A DNA stretch of 64,000 nucleotides. Origin: Sphingomonas sp. Lineage in GTDB: Bacteria; Pseudomonadota; Alphaproteobacteria; Sphingomonadales; Sphingomonadaceae. The stretch is from contig NZ_JAHBZJ010000009.1 of assembly GCF_019635455.1 (NCBI RefSeq), positions 1 to 64,000 of the forward strand. The letters run 5' to 3'. A program made the position numbers and the translations under genes. A model generated the notes under the pieces. That model was not told where the DNA came from. It made no database searches and saw only the letters and a list, made by a program, of their open reading frames with translations. Below, piece after piece: positions 60,178 through 64,000 of the stretch (within the stretch, counting starts at the first letter, position 1; each line of letters begins with the position of its first letter).

Positions 60178-60236
60178 CTTGTCTCTCCGCCTGGAAGGGG
60201 GAGGCGGCGCAGCGCCGGACGGGTGAGGGTGGCTGG
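60178..60236. repeat. Probable dispersed sphingomonad intergenic repeat
   Basis: Between fmt and recR is a GC-rich stretch (CTTGTCTCTCCGCCTGG, then GGGGGAGGCGGCGCAGCGCC, then GGACGGGTGAGGGTGG) of the kind scattered many times in intergenic DNA of sphingomonads. It contains a short dyad, GGCGCAGCGCC. Only one copy is in this window, so the repeat status comes from recognition and needs a genome search. Confidence 0.4.
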
Positions 60237-60268
60237 CGTTCGCGCTTTGTCTTGGCTATCGCGGACGC

Positions 60269-60865
60269 ATGGCATCCACCGAGATCGAAACGCTGACCCA
60301 GGCGCTGTCGCGATTGCCCGGCCTGGGTCCGCGATCGGCGCGGCGGGCGGTGCTTCACCTGCTCAAGAAGCGGGAGACCGCGCTCGACCCCCTGCTGGCG
60401 GCGCTCAACGCGGTCAGCGCGCGGCTCGCGACCTGTTCGACATGCGGCAATGTCGATACGTCGGACCCGTGCGGCATCTGCACCGATCCGCGCCGTGACA
60501 CGCGCCAGCTGTGCGTGGTGGAGGAGGTGGCGGACCTCTGGGCGCTGGAGCGATCACGACTGTTTCCGGGCCGGTTCCATGTGCTGGGCGGGCGCTTGTC
60601 GGCGCTTGATGGCGTGCGGCCCGAGGATCTGGCGATCGACGGGCTGGTCGCCCGGGTCGCGGGCGGAGGGATCGACGAAGTGGTGCTGGCGATGAACGCG
60701 ACGCTGGAGGGCCAGACCACCGCCCATTATATCGCGGAGCGGATCGAGACCTATCCGGTGCGCGTCACGCAGCTTGCCCATGGCCTGCCGGTCGGGGGCG
60801 AACTCGATTATCTGGACGAGGGAACGCTGGCACAGGCATTGCGGGCGCGGCGACCGGTCGCCTGA
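60269..60865 (+). CDS. recR: Recombination protein RecR
   Basis: 198-aa RecR, the clamp that works with RecF/RecO to load RecA at gaps. The N-terminal helix-hairpin-helix ([20 protein letters not shown]), the four-Cys zinc finger ([16 protein letters not shown]) and the Toprim domain ([14 protein letters not shown]) are intact. ATG 60269; no strong ribosome-binding site. Confidence 0.96.
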   Translation: MASTEIETLTQALSRLPGLGPRSARRAVLHLLKKRETALDPLLAALNAVSARLATCSTCGNVDTSDPCGICTDPRRDTRQLCVVEEVADLWALERSRLFPGRFHVLGGRLSALDGVRPEDLAIDGLVARVAGGGIDEVVLAMNATLEGQTTAHYIAERIETYPVRVTQLAHGLPVGGELDYLDEGTLAQALRARRPVA

Positions 60866-60870
60866 TCGGC

Positions 60871-60899
60871 TTGCGGGCGCGGGCAAGCGCGCCTAAATC
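60871..60899 (+). promoter_or_regulatory. def promoter giving a leaderless transcript
   Basis: TTGCGG (60871-60876), a 17-base spacer and TAAATC (60894-60899) lie just after the recR stop. Six bases separate the -10 from the def ATG, so transcription should begin at or next to the start codon. There is no ribosome-binding site. Confidence 0.5.
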
Positions 60900-60905
60900 G
60901 GCGGC

Positions 60906-61433
60906 ATGGCTATTCTTCCCATCGTCGAAGTTCCCGATCCGCGGCTCAAGACCATTTCCACCCCGGTCGATGCCGTGGACGATGCGTTGCGCGCGCTGAT
61001 CGCCGATATGTTCGAGACGATGTACGACGCGCCCGGCATCGGGCTGGCCGCGATCCAGGTCGGGGTGCCGAAGCGCGTCATCGTCATGGACTTGCAGGAG
61101 CAGGAGGATGAGGAGGGCAAGCCGATTCGCGAGCCGCGCGTGTTCATCAATCCCGAAATCCTCGACCCGGCGGACGAGATGAACACCTATACCGAGGGGT
61201 GCCTGTCGGTTCCCGATCAGTTCGCCGATGTCGATCGCCCCGCGACCTGTCGCGTCACCTGGCTGGACGAACATGGCGCGTCGCATGACGAGGTGTTCAC
61301 CGGCCTGCTCGCGACCTGTATCCAGCATGAGATGGACCATCTGGAGGGGATCGTCTTCCTCGACCACCTGTCCCGGTTGAAGCGGCAGATGATCATGAAG
61401 AAGCTGGAAAAGGCGCGCAAGGTCGCGGCCTGA
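60906..61433 (+). CDS. def: Peptide deformylase
   Basis: 175-aa metalloenzyme that removes the formyl group from new proteins. Its three motifs are intact: [15 protein letters not shown] and QHEMDHLEG. Here it is read from its own likely leaderless promoter and lies on the opposite strand to fmt, with recR between. Confidence 0.97.
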   Translation: MAILPIVEVPDPRLKTISTPVDAVDDALRALIADMFETMYDAPGIGLAAIQVGVPKRVIVMDLQEQEDEEGKPIREPRVFINPEILDPADEMNTYTEGCLSVPDQFADVDRPATCRVTWLDEHGASHDEVFTGLLATCIQHEMDHLEGIVFLDHLSRLKRQMIMKKLEKARKVAA

Positions 61434-61479
61434 GGTCTGGCCGGCGCCACATATCCCTGACGGCCTGCAACGGTCTGCG

Positions 61480-61917
61480 TCAAGGCGACGCGTCGATCGG
61501 CATCCCCAGATCCGCGAACGCGTCGGCCAGCGCCTGCGCCGTTGTCAGCACGCCCTGAACGTCGCGCAGGCCGAGCAGGTCGCCGAGCAGCAGGGAAGCG
61601 CGCTGCGGATGGGCGATCGCGCAGTCGATCACGGCAAGCAGGGCGGCCTCTGGCGCAGTCATCCGCGTGCAGCACCACGGCGCGATCGGGATCGGGCCGC
61701 TCGCGATGCGCGACATGTCGGCCATCAGGGTGCGAAGCAGCACCAGCGGCCGACGGAAGCCCACGCCGAGCGCGCTGACGAATGCGTGCGCGGTCGCCGC
61801 GTCGTTCAGGCCGTTGGCGCCGATCTGGCGAATGCCGAACAGGACCAGGCGTGCGGCAGGGTCGCGTGGCTGGACATGCGGCAGGGGGTGGGTTGGTGCG
61901 GACGCGGGGACTTGCAT
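61480..61917 (-). CDS. DUF6628 family protein
   Basis: 145-aa protein of unknown function recognised as DUF6628, a sphingomonad family: ARLVLFGIRQIGANGLNDA, RRPLVLLRTLMADMSRIA, then a Cys pair in APWCCTRMTAPEAALL. No membrane segment or signal peptide. ATG 61917 has GGAG with eight-base spacing; an ATG at 61941 is too near the predicted transcription start. The upstream Fur-box-like site suggests iron control. Confidence 0.75.
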   Translation of the reverse strand: MQVPASAPTHPLPHVQPRDPAARLVLFGIRQIGANGLNDAATAHAFVSALGVGFRRPLVLLRTLMADMSRIASGPIPIAPWCCTRMTAPEAALLAVIDCAIAHPQRASLLLGDLLGLRDVQGVLTTAQALADAFADLGMPIDASP

Positions 61918-61958
61918 GGGGCGACTCCGTTGCTGCCCCATGATTGTGCAAATTAGCT

Positions 61959-61976
61959 ATTGATAGTCAATCGCAA
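61959..61976 (-). promoter_or_regulatory. Fur-box-like operator at the DUF6628 promoter
   Basis: The minus-strand sequence TTGCGATTGACTATCAAT differs at only two of 18 positions from the TTGCGAATGATTATCAAT form of the Fur box as I recall it, and contains the perfect repeat ATTGA-CTA-TCAAT. It overlaps a possible promoter (TTGACT, 16 bases, CACAAT). An AT-rich half site (TGCAAATTAGCTATTGAT) lies beside it. Confidence 0.5.
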
Positions 61977-61981
61977 TAAAA

Positions 61982-63307
61982 TCAGTCCGGCACTTCGCCG
62001 TTCGCGGCCAGTACCGCGCCCGCGAGGTAGAGCGAGCCGAGGATCAGGACGATCGGCGGGCGAGCGGTGGCGCCGGCGGCGATCTGCCCGATCGCGGATC
62101 GGACGTCCGTTGCCGGTGCGGCTTCCGGGATACCCATCGCGCGCGCAAGATCGACGATCGCGGCGGAATCGTGGTGTACATGTCCCGGCACCGGGACCGC
62201 GGTGAGCGACGTCGTGAGTGGCGCGAAGGGGGCGAGCAGGCCGGCAATATCCTTGTTCGCCAGCATGCCGAGGACGAGGTGGACGGGCCGGTCGCCCGTG
62301 ATCCCCGCCAGCGCCGCGCTCACCGATCGCGCCGCCGCTTCATTATGCCCGCCATCCAGCCAGAGCTGGCTTCCTGCAGGAAGCATGTCGGTGAGCGGGC
62401 CGGGCGACAGCCGCTGCATCCGCGCCGGCCAGCGCGCGATGGCCGCCGCGGCCTCCAGCGCCTTATCGGGGAGGCGCAGCGCCCGCTGATGCCGCAGCGT
62501 GGCGATGGCGAGCGCGAAGTTCGCCGGCTGGTGCGGTCCGGCGAGCGCGGGGAGGGGAAGGGCGAGCGTACCGCGCGCGTCCCGATAGTGAAGTCGTCCC
62601 TCCGCGATCCCGAAATCCCATGCATCGCCGCGCGCCAGAACAGGGGCGCCCGCCGCATGTGCGACCTTCGCGATCCGGCTGGCGATGTCGGGTTCATAGG
62701 CCATGGTCACGAGGGGAACGCCCGGCTTTGCGATGCCGGCCTTTTCGCCCGCGATCGCTTCGGCCGTGTCGCCGAGAAACGCCTGATGATCGATGCCGAG
62801 TTGCGCGATCGCGCAGGCGGCCGGCGCGCGGATCACATTGGTCGCGTCCAGCCGCCCGCCCAGCCCCACCTCGATCACGCACGCGTCCGCAGGCGTGCGC
62901 GCAAAGGCGAGGAAGGCGGCCGCCGTCGTCACTTCGAAAAAGCTCGCGCCGATATCGCCGCCGATGTCCAGCACCTCCTCCAGCAGCGTGGCCAGCAGGC
63001 GATCGTCGATCAGATGGCCGGCCAGGCGAATCCGCTCGTTGAACCGGACCAGATGGGGGCTGGAATAGACGTGCGCGGTCAGCCCCGCCGCCTCGATCGC
63101 GGCGCGCAAAAAGGCGCAGGTCGATCCCTTTCCGTTGGTGCCGGCGACGTGAAGTACGGGCGGCAGGCGCAGATGCGGATCGCCCAGCCGCGCCAGCAAC
63201 CGGGTGATGCGATCGAGCCCGAGCGTGTCGGCACCCGGACCGAGCGCCCAGAGGCGGTCGAGCTGACGCTGGACCGCGTCATCGGTCGAGGTGGCGTGAT
63301 CGGGCAT
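61982..63307 (-). CDS. folC: Bifunctional folylpolyglutamate/dihydrofolate synthase
   Basis: 441-aa Mur-ligase-like enzyme that adds glutamate to dihydropteroate and to folates. The ATP loop is GTNGKGSTCAF near residue 55, followed by SSPHLVRFNERI and FFEVTTAAAF. It follows accD by 26 bases, the classic accD-folC pairing. Confidence 0.95.
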   Translation of the reverse strand: MPDHATSTDDAVQRQLDRLWALGPGADTLGLDRITRLLARLGDPHLRLPPVLHVAGTNGKGSTCAFLRAAIEAAGLTAHVYSSPHLVRFNERIRLAGHLIDDRLLATLLEEVLDIGGDIGASFFEVTTAAAFLAFARTPADACVIEVGLGGRLDATNVIRAPAACAIAQLGIDHQAFLGDTAEAIAGEKAGIAKPGVPLVTMAYEPDIASRIAKVAHAAGAPVLARGDAWDFGIAEGRLHYRDARGTLALPLPALAGPHQPANFALAIATLRHQRALRLPDKALEAAAAIARWPARMQRLSPGPLTDMLPAGSQLWLDGGHNEAAARSVSAALAGITGDRPVHLVLGMLANKDIAGLLAPFAPLTTSLTAVPVPGHVHHDSAAIVDLARAMGIPEAAPATDVRSAIGQIAAGATARPPIVLILGSLYLAGAVLAANGEVPD

Positions 63308-63333
63308 GGGGCGACGCTGGCCGGGCCGTTCGC

Positions 63334-64000
63334 TTATGCCGCGACGCGCTCTCCGTCGCCGACCAGCAGGCCGATCAGCTGACCGAGGGTTTCCCGCAAC
63401 TCCTTGCGGTGGACCACCATGTCGATCAGGCCGTGATCGAGATAATATTCGCTGGTCTGGAAATCGTCGGGCAGCTTTTCGCGGATCGTGTTCTCGATCA
63501 CGCGGCGACCGGTGAAGGCCAGCGTCGCCTTGGGTTCCGCGATCTGCACGTCGCCCAGCATCGCATAGGCCGCCATCACGCCGCCCGATGTAGGATCGGT
63601 AAGCACCACGATATAGGGAAGACCGGCGTCGCGGAGCATCGAAATGGCGACCGTCGTGCGGGGCATCTGCATCAGCGAGAGGATGCCTTCCTGCATGCGC
63701 GCCCCGCCCGAAGCGGTGAACACGACATAGGGCGCACGGGCGCCGATCGCCGCCTCGACCCCGGCGATGAACGCTTCGCCCACCGCCTGACCCATCGATC
63801 CGCCCATGAAGGCGAAATCCTGCACGCCGATCACCGCCCGGTGGCCCAGGATCGTGCCGCTCGCATTCTGGAACGCGTCCTGTTCGCCGGTGCTGGCCCG
63901 TGCCGCCTTCAGCCGGGCCGGATAGGGCTTCTGGTCCCTGAACTTCAGCGGATCCTCGGCCGCGCGCGGGGCGGGCAGAACCGTATACCCCGCGTCGAAC
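63334..64000 (-). CDS. accD: Acetyl-CoA carboxylase carboxyltransferase subunit beta (partial)
   Basis: C-terminal 221 codons of AccD; the start lies beyond the window edge. The coding frame runs to position 64000 ([19 protein letters not shown], then [25 protein letters not shown]) and includes the carboxyltransferase signatures [17 protein letters not shown] and [12 protein letters not shown]. With AccA it transfers CO2 from biotin to acetyl-CoA. The N-terminal zinc finger is outside the window. Confidence 0.96.
   Translation of the reverse strand, partial: FDAGYTVLPAPRAAEDPLKFRDQKPYPARLKAARASTGEQDAFQNASGTILGHRAVIGVQDFAFMGGSMGQAVGEAFIAGVEAAIGARAPYVVFTASGGARMQEGILSLMQMPRTTVAISMLRDAGLPYIVVLTDPTSGGVMAAYAMLGDVQIAEPKATLAFTGRRVIENTIREKLPDDFQTSEYYLDHGLIDMVVHRKELRETLGQLIGLLVGDGERVAA

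Noticed and set aside
60178-60236. Possible insertion-sequence end or phage attachment site
   Set aside because: No transposase or integrase and no flanking direct repeat. It looks like a common intergenic repeat.

Overview
The window is a GC-rich stretch of bacterial chromosome. Gene content and protein style point to an alphaproteobacterium of the Sphingomonadales (Sphingomonas or a close relative). The evidence is a full Entner-Doudoroff operon, an accD-folC pair, a DUF6628 protein, a fabD-fabG-acpP-fabF-mltG cluster, and a pattern of tight 4-base gene overlaps with ATG, GTG, TTG or even CTG starts. The assignment is by recognition, without a database search. No insertion sequence, prophage, integrase or CRISPR array is visible. 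Nearly everything is core metabolism, cell envelope, translation and repair.

Layout. Positions 1-32 hold the 5' half of a tRNA (probably Lys). 137-5824 (minus) is the rod-shape operon mreB-mreC-mreD-mrdA-rodA, divergent from mutL. 7.9-9.3 kb holds small proteins: a YcxB-like protein, a possible 25-aa peptide gene with its own terminator, and a DUF1573 protein. 9.4-10.7 kb (minus) is rpsF-rpsR-rplI, followed by an RcnB-like exported protein. 11.4-17.6 kb (plus) has a prolyl-4-hydroxylase-like oxygenase, the fatty-acid synthesis cluster, mltG and an unknown secreted protein. 17.6-24.3 kb (minus) has a DUF5694 protein behind a striking operator-like palindrome, then eda, glk, edd, pgl and zwf. 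24.4-26 kb (minus) has argC, an orphan SH3 domain gene and a MarR regulator.

26.2-28.3 kb (plus) is secG-pyrG. At 28.4-29.0 kb (minus) a small heat-shock protein gene has what looks like a complete ROSE RNA thermometer and an RpoH-like promoter. 29.1-31.5 kb is a TonB-dependent receptor. 31.5-31.9 kb is noncoding and may encode a small RNA on the minus strand. 31.9-37.9 kb (plus) is lolC-lolD, glutathione peroxidase and dnaE. 38.0-42.6 kb (plus) is an acyl-CoA ligase followed by a rearranged pyrimidine-degradation set, rutB-rutC-rutD-rutA. 42.6-47.9 kb (minus) holds a LuxR/DUF4199 membrane pair, a radical SAM protein, moaB, a lytic transglycosylase and a degenerate uracil-DNA-glycosylase-like protein. 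48.0-58.5 kb (plus) is ETF-ubiquinone oxidoreductase, a TPR protein, ispE, an enoyl-CoA hydratase, an N-formylglutamate amidohydrolase, ilvD, a lipoprotein, a fused NAD(P)HX repair enzyme and an RNA methyltransferase. 58.5-60.1 kb (minus) is fmt-truA, 60.3-61.4 kb (plus) is recR and def, and 61.5-64.0 kb (minus) is accD-folC plus DUF6628 behind a Fur-box-like site.

No complete new defence or mobile system is visible. The features most worth follow-up are regulatory or structural: the ROSE/RpoH module, the DUF5694 operator, the candidate small RNA at 31.7 kb, the Fur-like site, the shuffled Rut cluster joined to an acyl-CoA ligase, the eroded epimerase half of the NAD(P)HX repair enzyme, and several promoters that place transcription starts on or next to the start codon.
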